Shown: one piece after another, positions 1 through 15,000 of the stretch
Position numbering within the stretch: the stretch's first letter is position 1
Layout of the letters: each line of letters begins with the position of its first letter
Source: Candidatus Stercoripulliclostridium merdipullorum
GTDB taxonomy: Bacteria; Bacillota; Clostridia; Christensenellales; DTU072
Assembly: GCA_018713745.1 (NCBI GenBank)
Contig: DVOH01000039.1
Coordinates: forward strand, 1 to 42,469
Reading direction: 5' to 3'
DNA length: 42,469 nt
Notes under the pieces: generated by a model
What the model was told of the DNA's origin: nothing
Database searches by the model: none
What the model saw: the letters and a program-made list of their open reading frames with translations, nothing else
Position numbers and translations under genes: made by a program

Positions 1-3000
1 TCTTCGGGAATATTGTCAAGACTGCTGGAGACGATGTTCTTGCTGAGAATCTTGACCTTGACCGCATACGTCTGCGTGCTGTCGACGATGACCTCTTTGC
101 CGTCCTGAACGGCGGTCGTCTTGAGGTTACCGTTGCGGAAGGTATAGAAGACTTCGTAGACGGGATGCGACAGCGCGTTGGGATCGTAGGTTGCAAGCTG
201 GCTTGCGTCGACACCGACGACTTCCCAGGATGCGATGTCACCCGCAGGGGTCGTTGCCTTGAACGCCTTGATTCCTTCCATCATCGCCTTGACGTTGTCG
301 TGACGGAGGGGATCGATTTCGATCGTACCGTCGATAACACCGCCGTTGCTGTTGTCGATTTCGGCAGAACCCATAATACTGTTAAGGTTGACGATGGAGC
401 GATCCAGTACGGGAACGCGGATATAAATCGTCTGCATCGGGCTGCTGGAGCCGAAATACGCGCCGTCTTTGTCAACGCTGCGACGGTATCCGTAGCGCAA
501 CGAAAGCAGAACGTCGCCGCCGTTGTAGGACACTTCTTTGGGGATCAGCGAACCGTCTTTTTCGTAAGCGTCGGGATCGTAGAATCCGAGTTTGCCGTCG
601 GTCTTTTCGCCCCAGGTGACGTCGTTGAAGACATAGCGCTTGAGGAGATAATCGCGCGTTTCGCCGTTGATTTCGAATTGCTGATATTCCCCTTCGGAGT
701 ACGTTGCGTAACGCATCTTCGCCGCATAGGTGAAGATCGTCGGCAGATCGGCAATATAATCTCCGATATTGGTGAAGGTCAGCGGATCGATGGTCGGGAT
801 TTCGATGGCGGGCTTGTCGTTTGCCACCTCTTCCGTTCCTTCGTCGTTGAGTTTCAGCGTGCTGGAGGGATCGACGATCATTCCGCCTTCGACGACGGCT
901 TCGATCTTGGTGACGACGCCGTTGACTTTGCCGTAAGTCTGATTGCCGCAGTAGCCGATGATGTAGCTCTTCTTATCGGTTTCGGTGGCGTTGAACTTGA
1001 CCATACTGAGATCCCAGTACATTTCGATCCCGGTCGAACCCGTCGAGGTTCCGTCGTTGAATACGGCAAGATTCCGGTTGGGCAGAATTTCTTTGATATC
1101 GTCGACGATATAATTGCCGTCGTTGCCGATGTTGTGACGGACGCCGCCCTGTTCGTTTGCCCACGTTCCGCCGTAAGCGGTGAAGTCGAGCGGGTTGTAG
1201 GGATCGTGGAAGACCACTTTATCGGGCGGGAGCATCGGGGTCGTCGTCATGGGACCGTTGGTCGGTTCGCCCTTGACGAAATCGTTGAGCGAAATCGACT
1301 TGACGACGCGCAGGCGCAAACCGCTGTTGGCGATATCGAGTTCCAGGAACTGGTCGTCTTTTGCCGACAACGAGTCTCTTGCCGCAAGCGCTTCTTTATC
1401 GGTACTGTCCTCGTCCTTCTTGGCGATGACCGCGGCGTCGCCGAACTCGAAGTCCTCGGTATCGAAGTGCCCGTATACGTCACGAACGTACAGCTTGGCG
1501 ATCAGGTATTTTTCGATGACGCCGTTGTTGTTGACGTATTCGTAATCGTTGATGATCAGATAAGAATTGGTTACGTTGCTCTTGATCCATTTCTGGAGCA
1601 TTTCGTGCGTGGCAAGATCGTCCGCCATCACGGAACCGTCGCGGTTGTAGCGAACCATATCGGCGCGCATCACCGTCGCGTTGGGCATCCACGACCAGTT
1701 CTTAACAATCATCTGACCCTTGCGGTTGCCTTCGACTCGTTCGTGCGGGAAGGTTGCCCCGTTCAGGAACAGCACGATCCGCTCGAGAACGGCGTCAACG
1801 TTGTGGTTAAGGGTGATCTTGGCGTAGGTCGACTTGTCGTAATAGTCGAATTCACGCGCATAGCCCGACTGCTGATTGCCGTAGTCGTCCACCACCGGCA
1901 CCGCCGATTGTCCCGTCACGGTCGGCGTCCCGTACAAAACGCCCGTCTCTTGGAGATAACTCTTGACGTTGTAGTTCTCGGTTCCCGTCGTATCTTTCAT
2001 GGTCGATCCGAGCGGGCTTCCGTTGAGGTTGATATGGGATACCATATTGTAAGCGAACGGGATGGGCAACAGGTGCGAAACCAAACGCGTCGCCATATCG
2101 ATGATGCCGTCAAGGAAGTCGATTCCCGAAATAACGCCTTGCACAATCGTAATCAGATTCGCGCTGACGTCGATTTTTCCACTGGTCAGAACGGCGTTGA
2201 GCGCGGCGCTGATAAACCCTGCCGTCAGCATCTCCTGCGCGCCGTAAACGTTACGCCAATACCGCTCTTCACCCGTCAGCGATTCGCCCGTCCAGATCGT
2301 CATTGCGGCGTCGGAATAGACATAGTCGTAGATCTTATGATCGTCCGTTTCGTCAAACAGTCCCTGATACCGCAGAATCTCGATATCGTCGGAATCGGTT
2401 CCTTCCGGAATCGCGGCGAGGTCGGCAATGGTATATTGCTGGTCGCGGCTGATGGGCGAAATACCGATCAACGGATAAATCATATTGTAAAGCGATCCGA
2501 GCGCGCTTGCGATCAGTTCTCCGTTGAGCCAGACTTCGAAGTAATGTACGCTGTTGTAACGATCTTCGGCGCCGCCTTCGTATCCGTTGACATAGTTGTT
2601 CCAGGGATAGAAGATCAGCTTGCCTTTTTCGTCGAGGTATGCTTCCTGACCGCTACCGACACTCGGGAGCAAACCGCCGATCGTCGGGATCAAGCCGATC
2701 AAGCCGTTGATGGCATTGGCACCCATTTGTTTACCGTAGTCATACAACGTACGCGGAATTCCGTCTTCGGTATAGCCCGGAACGCTGGGGTCGAGCTTAT
2801 CGCTGCTGTTTGCGTCAAGCACGTCTGCGCCGAGGCGGAGTCTGACGCCTTGGATCACGCTGGGATTTTCGACTTCGATCAGGTTGGTGATCCATTGCGG
2901 TTTCGTCCGCTGTACCAGCGTAATGACGCCGACATCCTTGGTGTGATCGGATGCGCGCATCGTCACCGTAACGGAATCGAAGTTTTCGTAAACTTTACTG

Positions 3001-6000
3001 CGGAATTTGAGGGTATAGCTCTTATTGAACGCCAGATCGCCCACCGTAAAGTATCCCGTTCCGAGCAGACCGTTGGGGTCATCGGAGGTCCGTTTTACAA
3101 AGTAGTCCCGCGGCGTGTTCATCATAACGCGCGTCGTGACGCCGTCGGCGTTCTTTTCGGTGTCGATCGTCGTCCCGTCAAAGCTGTCGGACTGACGGAT
3201 GGTTCTGCCGCCCGACTCCAGCCACAGTTCGACGTCCGAACCGATGGGCTTGGCTTCCGCCTGCTTGATGACAAGAACGGTTTCTTTGTTCTGCGAGAGA
3301 TAGCGCACTTCGATGATCGCGCCCGTGCCCGAAGCGGTACGGATGGCGTGATACAGTTCAAACGATCCCACGCGTTCGAATTCGTACCCGTAGCCGCCGA
3401 GCTGACTGATCAAAGTGTTATACGTTGTGGTATCGTCAGTACCGAACTTGACGTAATAAGCATTGTTTGCCGTACCGTAGCCGTATGCGTCGGGACGGAG
3501 GTTGTTGTTGGCAAGGACCGTCGTCAGGCGGCTGTCGATCGTTGCGACAAAGTCTTGCCAGGCGCCGTTGTACGCTTCGCCGCCCGCCTGTTTGAGCATG
3601 TCGGCATAGCTCATTTCGGTTCCGTTCAACAGGTATTCGTCGGCGATGACGATCAATCTGCCGGTCAGCGTTCCGGTGGTGACGGGACCCGCCTCCTGGA
3701 AGTTCAGCGTGATCACCTGGTTGTCCGAAGCCGCCGTCGCGGTCTTGGACAAACCGTTGGAGGTGCTGATCCGGAAAGAACCTTCGCGCACGTTGTGCAG
3801 GACGAAGCGATAGCTTCCGTCGCTGCCGGTGGTGACGACGTTGCCCTTTTCGTCCTTGATCGTCTGTCCGTTGTATACGAACGTAACGCCTGCAAGGCCT
3901 GCGCCCGTATGGTTGGTGACTTTACCGGCGACCGTAATATTATCGTAGAACTCGATCCGCTCGTCGGGGAGTTCGAAATTGTAAACACGGGAGGGTCCGT
4001 TGGAGTAGTGAACCACTTCGATTTCGGCAGATACGGTATCGTATCCGGGCGCGCTGATCTGAGCGCTGTGCTTGTCTGCGGGCAGATTGATCAACGCATA
4101 ATTACCGTCTTTGTCGGTTGTCGTCGTAAAGTTGCCGACTTTAACGGTAGCGCCCTGGATGGGATTGCCTTCAACGTCCTTGACCGTACCCGAAATGCTG
4201 CCGTATGCCTGAGGCGCTTCGTCCCCGCCGAGGAGCGAGCCCAGCAACTCGGGCAGATAAAGTGACAGCGGAAGCGGCACCCCTCCGCCCATCAAATCGT
4301 CGATAATCTTACCGACTTTCAACGGGTTGCCGTACCCCGAAAGGTTGCCGATCATTTCGGCAATCAAGTCGGCAACCAGTTCGCCGACCAGGGCGTTGAT
4401 GAGCTGGGCGACCAATTTTCCGAGCGTTCCGCCCAGTCCCGGCATAATCAGATTGCCGAGCTGTTCGCCGATAAACGGCAGTGCCTTGTCAAAAATCCAC
4501 TCGACGACGGCGCTTAGGTCGATCACCAACAGATTTTCGAGGGAGAGATACAGCTGATGCGCGCGGATAAAGGCGGCAGCGCCCATGGGCGTCCACTTGT
4601 CGCGGTTTTCGATGTTGTTGAAGTCGTCGTATCCGTAAACGGCGGTCAGCTGATCGAGGGCAAGGCGCACGATATTGTCGCTGCTCTTGGTCGCGGCGAT
4701 GCGCAAACGACGATAGGCATTGCTCATCATCTGCGGGGTAAAGGTATTGATGCCCCACTTCTTGAAGTCGAATTCGATGCTGCCGAGCGTAAACTTAACG
4801 CTGTAGGTGCTGGCATACCCTGCGTCGTCGTAGCCGAAATAAGTGGGTCCTACATAATTTTGATCGCCTCCGCTGAATGCGTCAAATCCCTGCGTACCGC
4901 CGGCGGCGAGATTACGCAGATACCAGTAATTGATTCTTCTTTCGTAGAAAATCTTGAAGTTGTCGAGATCGATGGTATCGAGCAAGGTTTGCGCGAGTGC
5001 CAGGATATCGGCGTTGAAGCTGGTACCGTCGGTGCTTTGTCCGAGGGTGATCCCGACGATGCCGCCATAGTTGGCGGTGCCGATTTCGGACTCGGAGAGA
5101 CGGTATTGCTCAGCCCCCGATCCCAACACGATCTTGAACATATCTTGCGGAACGTTGACGGTAAGGTTGTTGCCCTGCGGATCGATTTTGATCCGGAGGT
5201 TCATGTTGTTCAGACCGTAAGAGATATTGGTCGAGAAGCGGATATCGGACAGAGCCGGCATCTGCATCCCGGTGATCTTGCTGAGGGCGTTGCTGATAAA
5301 CGTCGTGCTGGGGTTGATGGTCAGCTCTTCGTTGCCGAGGAGAATGCGGATCAAACCGCTCTCTTCCGCGGTGCTTGCCCCGCCGACGCGAACGTTGCTG
5401 ACATTGAAGGGAAGTACCCCGTCCGCTTCGCTGGCTTCGGCGAATGCCGCAGCGTTCTGCACGGTGGAATCATCGCCTTCGGCATCCGATCCGCCCGAGA
5501 ACAAGCCGCCCAAAAGCCCCATGACGTCCAGACCGACGCCGGGCGTCAGAACGCCGCCCAGGAGATTGCCCAGTACGCCCATCAGATCGAGGCCGTTGAT
5601 TGCGGCGCGGAACAAGCCGAGTCCCGAGAGGTCGGCATAAACGGCATTGTTGATCCCGAGGAAGTAGATGGCAAGCAAACGTTCTTCGTTGTACGTCAGC
5701 TCGATCAGCATCGTCGTCTCGGTCATGTCGGCAAGATTGGTGAAAATCTTAAGGCTGAGTCCGAACACCAGAATGCTGTCTTGCAGATCGAATTCAACCG
5801 TACCCGGAGCAATGCCGAGCAGCGACTCGATCAATCCTTCGAGGCTTTCCATCTGTTCGGACTTCTCGCCGGTTGCGATCTCGCCTTCTGCGGCATCCTC
5901 TTGATCTTTGACCGCCCGCGTACGGAGGCGAAGTTCCATATCGAGGCTGAGTGCCAGTTTGGAAATCGCGTCGATCGACTCGTAAGCAATGGTATTGCCT

Positions 6001-9000
6001 TCGGCGTCGGTTTCGGCATTGACATAGTATTCGCCGCGGATCCCGGGATCGAAGACCGATTGTCCTTTGGTGAAGTTATAAGCGATCGTGAAGGCTTTTT
6101 CGTACGGGGTATCGTCGGTAAGACGGATGACCAGACCGTACAGATCCTTTCCGTTGGGAAGCTCGTCCTTGGAGAAACCGATCTTCAGATCTTTGAACAT
6201 CGGAATTCTGAAGTTTTCGTTGCCCGAAATCCCCGCGATCAGCGAATAAGCGAGCGCGCCGGTAATGGCAACGGAAAGCTCCTGATTGAGGCGCGACGTA
6301 ATCAGCAGAAGGGGCGTTTCGATGTCGATATCTTCGAGATTGATTTCGCCGAGCACGGACTGCATCATCGTGTCGAAGGAAGGACGGGACTCGTAGTCCA
6401 TATTCTTGGGTCCTTCGTAATCGGCAGGCGCGTTGAACACGTCGTCGGAGGCATTGGTGACGGCGGGCTGATTTTCTTCGGCGGAAGAGGAAGATCCGAT
6501 CGAGCCGAGCAAATCCTTAACCAGCGATCCCAGCGGAATGCCTTCGAGCTTGACGGAAGGCAAGGTCAATCCGGACAGATCGACGTAAACGGTACCGTTT
6601 TCGACGCCGTCTGCGGTGTAGCCGCCGATGTAGCTGATCAGGGCGATTTCGTTGCCGTTATACTTGACGGACAGCTGAATCCTGACGTTGCTGAGATCGG
6701 AGAAATCGATAAATCCGCGCAAGGCAAATTCGAGCGAAATGTGCAGATCTTCCGCGGGTTGCAACGCAAGCCCGATGTCCATCCCGAGCAACGTGCTGAT
6801 CGTTTCGGTCAAATCGAACAGTCCGCCGACGGTGTCGTCGATGGTCAGCTCGCTGACGACCTCGAAGAACCACTTGTATTCGTCAAGCGGCTTGAAGTTT
6901 TCGGCAAGATAGCTCTCGTAATTCTCGCCGAATTTGTCGGCAAAGAGGTTGCTTGCGCCGAGATTGACGTCGATATTGCCGACCTTGAGGTCGATGTTGA
7001 AGTTGGAATTGGTGTCGCTGAGCGCAAGAATCAGATCGCTGCCGATCAGCATCAAGGCGCCGGTCACGGGCGACACGCTGTTTTTGATCAAATGATAAGT
7101 AACGGTATTGCCGTTGTTGTCGGTATCCGACACCGAACTGCGGATATAACCGACGGCGGCAAGCTCGTCGAGATAGAGATAAAGGATTTCGTCGGTCACA
7201 CCCGAGAAGATGTAGTATCTCGTATCTTTCGCCTTAGAATATCCGTTGTCGTCCAACGCGCCGTAACGGATGCGGGCATCCGCCATCCGGACGCCGAGGT
7301 CGGAATAGTCAAAGACGGGGAACTTCTCATCCAGCGCGTCAAGGTATTCCTTCGGCCAAATTCTGTCGATCGCGGGATACAGCGTCGCCGTGGGATCGGC
7401 AAGAATCTCGTTGTAAGCGGTCTTGAGATGCTCGGCGTCATACGGCGGATGATAGTCGATGGCGAAGTTGAAGTTGATATGGTTGTTGATATTGTCGAGT
7501 TCGAGCGAAATGTTGCCGACTTCGTTGAAGGGGAAGTTGAGCAGCTCCGTCAGAATGGTCTGCAGTGCCGTCTGCGCCACGACAAGGGTAATCTTACCTT
7601 TGGTGAAGCGCAGTGCGCTGAGCACCTGGGTAATCCACATGGCGTTGCTTTCTTCCACTTCTTCGCCCCCTACGCCTTCGTCGCCCGAAGCATCGCCTTC
7701 GTTCAGCGGTGCGCCGAGTTCTTTCATGGCGTTTTGGAGGATGGCAATATTTTCAGCCGAATCGCTTTGATTCTGCTGATTGTTCTTTTCTTCCTCTTCC
7801 TGACGCTCGAGTTCTTCGAGCCAGTCTTCGTAATTCATCGCGTCGTCGGTGCCGATCAGCTTGTTGAGGTTGAAGTTGATGAAGTTTTCGAAGACTTCGC
7901 TGTTAAGCTCGATGCCGTCGATGCCGAGATTGGGCGCACGCAGGAAAATCCGCGGACCGACCTCGGTATAATCGGGCTGATGGAGATTGCCCATAAAGTA
8001 CAGTCCCATCGCCAGCTTGTTGTGATAGGCTTCGTCCTTTGCCGCCTGTTCGGCAGGCGTGGACTCGGGCATCGCGTCGATCAGACGGAGCTCGTCGCTC
8101 GAACAGGTATAGAACTCGATAAACGCATCCAGCGTCAGATACGTGAGATTACCTTTGAGCATCGAAGTCATATCGACGTCGATATTAAGGCGCATCGTCA
8201 CGACGCCGCTCATCTGTTCGAGAACCTGAATATAGAACGCGGTATCGACCGATTCCATACTGAACAGATTGGACCAGTCGAGGATATAAGCAAAGAAGTC
8301 TGCCGAAAGCTCGATATCGGTGTTGACGTTGACGCGCCAGTTGACGTCGCGCGAGTCAAATGCCGAACTGAACAATGCCTGCAGCTCTTCGTCGTATTTG
8401 AGGTAATCGCGGTACTCGTCAAAATCTTTGCGCACGCCGCTGACCTTGGTACGGTCAAAGAACTTAAGGGTAATATCGTAGCCCGCGCCCGTAACGGTTT
8501 CGTTGGAACCGTCGGGATTGATTTCTTCCTGATCCTTGCGGACGTTGATCATAATGCTGAACGTACCGTCCTCGTCGAGGTGGAAGGGTGCAATGCTTGC
8601 CGAGTCGAAGATGCCCGAAATCAGCTTGTCGAAGTCGATTTCGGTCACGTCGATCGTCGCCTGACTGAGATCGATGTTGTCGAGAACAAATTCGATCACG
8701 CTGACAACGACCTCTTTGGTCAGGATCAGTTTGAAGCCCTCGGAGTTGAGGAGAATAATCGACTTGAGGATGTCGACGCCGTTTTGCCCTTCCCCGATTG
8801 CGCGGAACTGCGCCATAAAGGCATCTGCGGCGTTTTGGGGTTCCGCTTCGGGCGAATCGGGATCCTCGGAGGCATTGCCGCCTTCTTCGGGCTCGACGCC
8901 GAACATTTTGACCAACAATTCGGCGATTCCGAGATCCGCCATCTGGAAGGTGATTTCGGTGTCGTAGAGATTCAGCGTGATGTAGAGGATGTCGTCGACC

Positions 9001-12000
9001 ATATACGCTTTGGCAAGCGTCTGTTCGAAGACTTCGCCCGTCACCGCGTCAATGATCTGATAAGTCAACGCGACTTCGCCGACCAGCGTCTGTTTCTGCT
9101 GTTCGGGATCACGCGACAGGAGGCGCTGGAAGTCGATGCCGAATTTGCCGTACAATCTCGCGTTGAGCGTTTCGTTGCCGCCGGCAAATTCGATGTCGGT
9201 ATCGAACTTGGCATCGCTCATGTCGATCCCCGCCATCGTCAGAATATCGAAGATAACTTCGATGATATCGCCGATTTCCAGATTGCCGTCCTTCAGATCG
9301 ATATTCAGCTCGAAGTTGGTTTCGAGCAGGACGGAATAGTTGAAGTAATCCTGATAGGTCTCCCGTTCTTCTTTGCTGATCAGCGGAACGACGGAAGACT
9401 CGATGCCTTCGTGTGTTTCGAAGACGATTTCGTCCTCGATCCCGACCATGGTGCCGTCGCCGATCAGACTCATTCCGAGTCCGATCCCGCCGGCTTTCTT
9501 GTAGGCGACCAACAGTCCGGCGTCGCCGTCGGGCATGTCGATTTGTCGCATTTCGACAACCACCTGCGAGCGGCTGTTGAATGCGCGGTAATATGCGCCG
9601 ACCGGTTTGAATTCGTAGTCGGCATTTGCCATTTCGGTACGGAAGTTGTCCATCGCGTCGGCGCTGACGTGTCCGTAACGCACGACATACATATCATTGA
9701 CGGCATCTCGGTATACGGCGTCGAAATACGCGGTCTTACGGAACGCGAACGACGTCAGCGTCGTCCCTTCGCTCTCGTAAGTCTGGTACTCTACCATATA
9801 TCCTTCGATGGGATTGTAGGCGTGTTCGACGCCTTCGATCTGGCTGAATCGGAAGCCCGCGGCGGCAAACGCGTCGTTGACGTCTTTCTTCTGCTGATCG
9901 CTCATTCCGGTAAAGGTAGCGCGGAAGGAATCCTTGGAGGCGTTGGACGCACCGTTGAACACAAGTCCTGCAAGCGTCCCGAAGAACAAGAATTCGGTCA
10001 GTCCGAAGCTCGTCTTCAGCGCGTCGGTAAACGCGTCAAGGGTGGGATAGGTTTCGGAAACTTCGATTTCGTCGATAAACAACGCGTCGTCTTTCAGACT
10101 GAGGATGCCCGCGCCGAGCGCGCTGTCCCACTCGTTGACGGCGGCAGGGAATTCGAGGGCGTCGACGATCAGTTCGTCGTTGATCGGCTGTGCCATCAGA
10201 TCGCGGTCGTGCCAGCCGACGGCGTACGCGATGACAATCGCGTTCTGATCGGGCACAAGGCGCATTTCGATGTCCGTTTCGCGCGCTTTGCGATAAGAGG
10301 TATAGTAAGTCTTGTCGCTCTGTTGCTCGAGGAGATACTTGTCTTCCGCCATCTTGGCGACAAAGGTATCGATCACATCGTCGGTCAACGATTCCGTTTC
10401 GACGCGCAGATAATACACGCCTCGGTCGGCACGGTAATAGGTCGCAATAACGTTTTCGCCGCCGAAGGCTTCCTGCACGTTGACGGCAAGCGCGGGATCG
10501 ATGGCGTCAAGCTGCTCTGCCCATTGCTCGTTGCGGACGGAGAGATATTCGAGCGCCGTCTCCAGCAAGCCCGTTTCGTTGCCCGAGCGCAGATCGAGAC
10601 GAATGCTGTAGGTCATATCGGGCGAAACGTTGACCGACAGCGTCGGAACGATCATGTCCCCGATATAGCTTTCGATATCGACGTTCAGCAGTCCGAAAAT
10701 GCTGAAGATCAGATCTTTTGCCACCGTAATCGTAAATCCGTTGTAGCGCGACAGCGCAATGCGTACCGCGCCGGCAAGGGTTTTGAGATCGGGCGACGCA
10801 TTGAACAATCCGTCGGGTACCGAGGTCAGCAGTTTAAGCGACTCGGGCGCGTTGGCAACCGCGGGATCGTCGGGGTTTGCCCCGCCGCCCGTCAGACGGT
10901 CGATCATATCCTGCAGGTCTTTGAGCATATCGTCGATGTCGACCAAACGGATTTTGCCAAGTCCCAGCGTCGTTGCGTCGAGATAGAATCCCGTCTTATA
11001 CAGCGCAAAGTCCAGATTGAACTTGTCGGGCGCTTTCTTGGAGGAAATATTGATCCTGAGCTGGAGATTGTTGACGAAGTCGGAGAAGTCCTTGATGTTG
11101 ATCTTCGCCTTGATATCAAAGACAAGGGTGTCGCCGAGATCTTCGCCGAATACGATGTCGGACGGGAGCGCCGCCATCAGCGCGTCGGCGCTTCCGGTAT
11201 CGACGCCCAGGAGGTCGAACACCAGACGGAATACCTGATTGATGTTGACTTTACCGTTGTCGATGGCAAATTCGATTTCAAACGAGGTGTCGAGGGAGAC
11301 GATGTCGATATCGTGCGCCTGAATGTAATTGCTGGTCTGCGGGTTGATCAGCTCTTCGCGCGACCACGGGACGAAATTGACGCGGATCCCGCGGATTTCC
11401 AACCCGACGCCGAAGATTTCGGCAGACTCCGAGCTGACCGACAGTCCTGCGCCGATGTGCATGGTATTGTTTTGCGGCTTCAGGGAGAAGGAAGCCAATA
11501 CTTCGCTGAACATATCGAAATCGGCGTTGAGGAAGTATTGGGTCAAGGTTTCGAACGCGGCTTTCTGAACAAAGACAAACAGTCCGCTCTCCAAAATCTG
11601 AGCCGAAATATCGAGAGAGGGATTCTGAATGGCGTCCTCGGCGTTCCAGATTCCGGCGTTGACCAGCTCTTCGGCGCTGATGACGGGTTTATTCTGAACC
11701 TCGTCGTCGCCGAGCGATCCGTTGAAGTCTTTCAGACCGAGCAGCGTTTCCATAACGTCGACGACGCAGAACTTCGGTCCGCCGAGAGGCGAAAGATCGA
11801 CGTACAGCGTGCTGTCGGAAAGGTTGAGCTGCGCGAGCTTGGTGCGGGTGACGGAAGCGGGATCGTTGAGATCGCCTTCGTATTTGTTAATGACGACCTG
11901 CATTTCGATATCGAGCAGGTTGAGGGGGTTGAGGTTGGCAAGAATCTGGAATTCGAATTTTGCCGCCTGATCGTCCTGAATCCCGAGTTCGATGATAATG

Positions 12001-15000
12001 TCGAAGATGAAGTCGGTCAGAACCTGTCCGAGCAACGCTTTGATGGGATCTTTGTAGAGGTTGTCGACCGTCGCCATGCCGGCTCTGAACTCAAACGCTA
12101 CCGTTGTCGAGAAGCCGAACGTCGGCATGCTGTCTTGGAGCGTAACGTATCCTTGGGGCGGATCGATGCGGTATGTATCGTCTTCGGGCGAAATACGGAC
12201 GAGGAACTGTCTGGTAATTGACAGATTGAGCGCCATTTTGCGTTCGGACAGAACGGGATTGCCCTCTTCGTCTGTGACGAGGACGTCGTTATTATATTGA
12301 TAGGAATAGAACTGGAAGGCAAACGACAGGAGGTTGTCGGGATCCATAAGGGCGCCTTCGACGAGAACGACGCCGACGGGACCGACCATACCGGCGATAT
12401 CGAGATCGAGGCCTATGGTTTCGAGCAGCGTGAACAATGCGCCCGAACCCAGCGAAATGATCAGACCTTCGGGGCAGAGGAGCAGGTTGATATACGTCGA
12501 AAGGGGATCGTAAATCGTCGTGCCGTGCGCGTTAAAGACGGCGGCAGTCCCCATAACGGTGGTGCCGGAGCCCTCTTCGCTCTCGGTCAGAGAGGAGAAG
12601 ATCGACGAGAAGTAGTCGATTGCGTCGATGATATGAACCTTTTGGATGTTGAAGCACTCGGCGTCGAGATAGAGGTCGCCTCCGACGAAATAGACGGAGA
12701 GCACTTCTTTCTTGGGAACGACCGAAACGTCATACAGGATGACGGAAATATCGGACGAGAAGAAGTCGGTGAAGTTGATCAAGGCGCGCAGTTCGATGCT
12801 GAATTGCGTGGAAATCTGCTCGAGCACCGACAGTACGGGCGCGATGTCAAGTCCCTGAATCAGCCCGAGGTTGCTGATCATATCCTTAAAGGAGTATTGC
12901 GCGTCGAGATCGGCTTCCCATCCGAACGCCATTTCCGCTTCGACGTAAATACTTTCGATATTCTTGTCGATCAGCGGATATTCTGCGGGATTGAAGCCTG
13001 CGGGACGGTCGATGTCGTCCTGGAACTGCACTTCGACTTTGTCAAACGTCAGATCGAGCGAATACGTTGCGGCATTGAAGGTAACACCGATAATCGCACC
13101 GTTGCCGATGCCGAGGACAAATTCGAGGTTGTTGTTCAGGGTTTCGGTAACGAGGGAGCCGAGTTCGACGCCTTCGATCAGGTTAAGCGCGTTGAGGATA
13201 ACGGCAAACACTTCGGTCGCAACGGTCAGAACCGCACCGGTGTTGTTGCCGAGCGCAAGCGTGATGTATGCCGCCGTCAGTTGTTCGGGGGCATTGAATA
13301 CGGCAAATCCGTCGCTCTGAGAGCCGCCGAGGGGCATGACGGCGTTGCGGATTTCGTCCGCCGATTCGGCAAGGAGAGAGGTGATGTCAAACGAGAACTT
13401 GCCGACGTTGAGATCTTCGAGATCGATATACGCCATACCGTTTTCGGCATACAGCGTCAGGGTCGTGCCGTCGCCGATTGCAATGGTGGCAAGCACTTTG
13501 ATGCCCGAAAGCACCTGTTCCAACCCGCCCTCGCTGACGAGGTCGCGCAGGTTGAGGTAAACCTTAACCTGATACGAAATCACTTGATCGGCAAAGTTTT
13601 CGTTTTTGAGGATGGCGTCGATGCTGATGCCTTGCAAGAAGGCGCCGATGATCTTGTTGAACGAAATCTGATTGCTTTCGTCGGTATCGAGCGCGGAGAA
13701 CGTGAACGCCCCCGAAATCCCTACCTGCACGGCAAGCAGGTCTTCGGTCGCGTTGACGCAGTAATAGGAAGGATCCTTTGCGATATTGTCGTAGTCGACT
13801 TTGGAGGGATTGACTTCGACCTTCGCGCCGTCCAGCGAGAACCCGACTTTAAGCAGATCTTTCAGGACGACTTCGAAGTTGACAAAGTGATCGGCTCCGC
13901 CCACGCCGAGATTGACTTCGGGCGCGTGTTCGTTAAACAACGCCTCGAGGTCGACGCCCAGCATCGCAAGCAGTCCGAAAATCGCGCCGGAGGTCACCTT
14001 CAACGCGACGGGATAGCCGTCGGTATACAGTTCGGGGTTGCTTGCAATCAGCAGCAAGATGTGCGCGGAAGTCAGCAATTCGGATCCCGGAGTCGCGTTT
14101 TGAGGAAGCAGAATCGACTTGTTTTCGACGCCGTCCCCCGTTCCGTCCACGGCAGAGGGTTGCGTGAACGATGCGATCAGCCCTTGGATATCCTGGATCT
14201 TGATTTTGTTTTTGAAGACCAGACCGATCTCGCCGTTGCCGCCGAGTTTGGTGAAGTCGACATAGGCGTCCAGCGCCCCCGCTTTGTCGGGATTGGGCAG
14301 AATGTAGAAGGACATTGCCTCTTCGCCCGTTTCCGCCGAGGTCAGCACCAGGCTGAGATTGAGCTTGGAGATATCGGTCAGATTGAGGGTGGCATTGATC
14401 GTATAGTTGATCGTACCGCCGAAGCGTTCGCCGAGTACTTTGAAGAGGAATCCGAAGTTAAGGAGCGCGTCGGTATCGATGCCGCCGAGCGAAACGTCTT
14501 TGATCATTTCCTGGACAAATTCGATCACCGAGCTGAAGTCCTCGCCCTCTTCGCTTCCGGTAACGGAAAGCTCGAAGCTGCCGTTGACGGTGACGGAGAT
14601 GTCCTGCAATTCTTCGATCAGAATATATCCGTCTTCTTTTGCGGGCATTTCGACCTGCTTATCGAGCAGTACGACGAGTTCGCCGATATTCAGTCCGGCA
14701 TTGACGCCCGAAACGTCAAATCCCAGCGAAATATCGATGGGCTTCAGGCTGATTTCGGCTTCGACGGTGATTTCGATGCCGGAGAGGAATTTGTCGATGT
14801 CGACGCCGAGCAGAGATTTGAGTGCCGATACGATGACGCCTTTGAGAATTTCGACGCGGAGTCCGCCTTCGACAAAGTAAATGTTGACAAACTGTTTGAA
14901 GGTATCTTCGTCGTCGCCGGCATTGAAAATCGCCGCATTCCGCGTCGTCGCGCCGCCCTCGGCGAGATCGGTCCCTTCGTTGGCTTTGTTCAGCAGCCCT

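Noticed and set aside
4557..12221. Plus-strand open frame of 2,554 residues, and similar ones at 165-4265, 12297-15068, 15129-17750 and 17808-19100
   Set aside because: They are exact codon-aligned mirrors of the minus-strand giant gene, which has a promoter, ribosome site, lipoprotein signal and recognisable domains. The mirrors have none of these.
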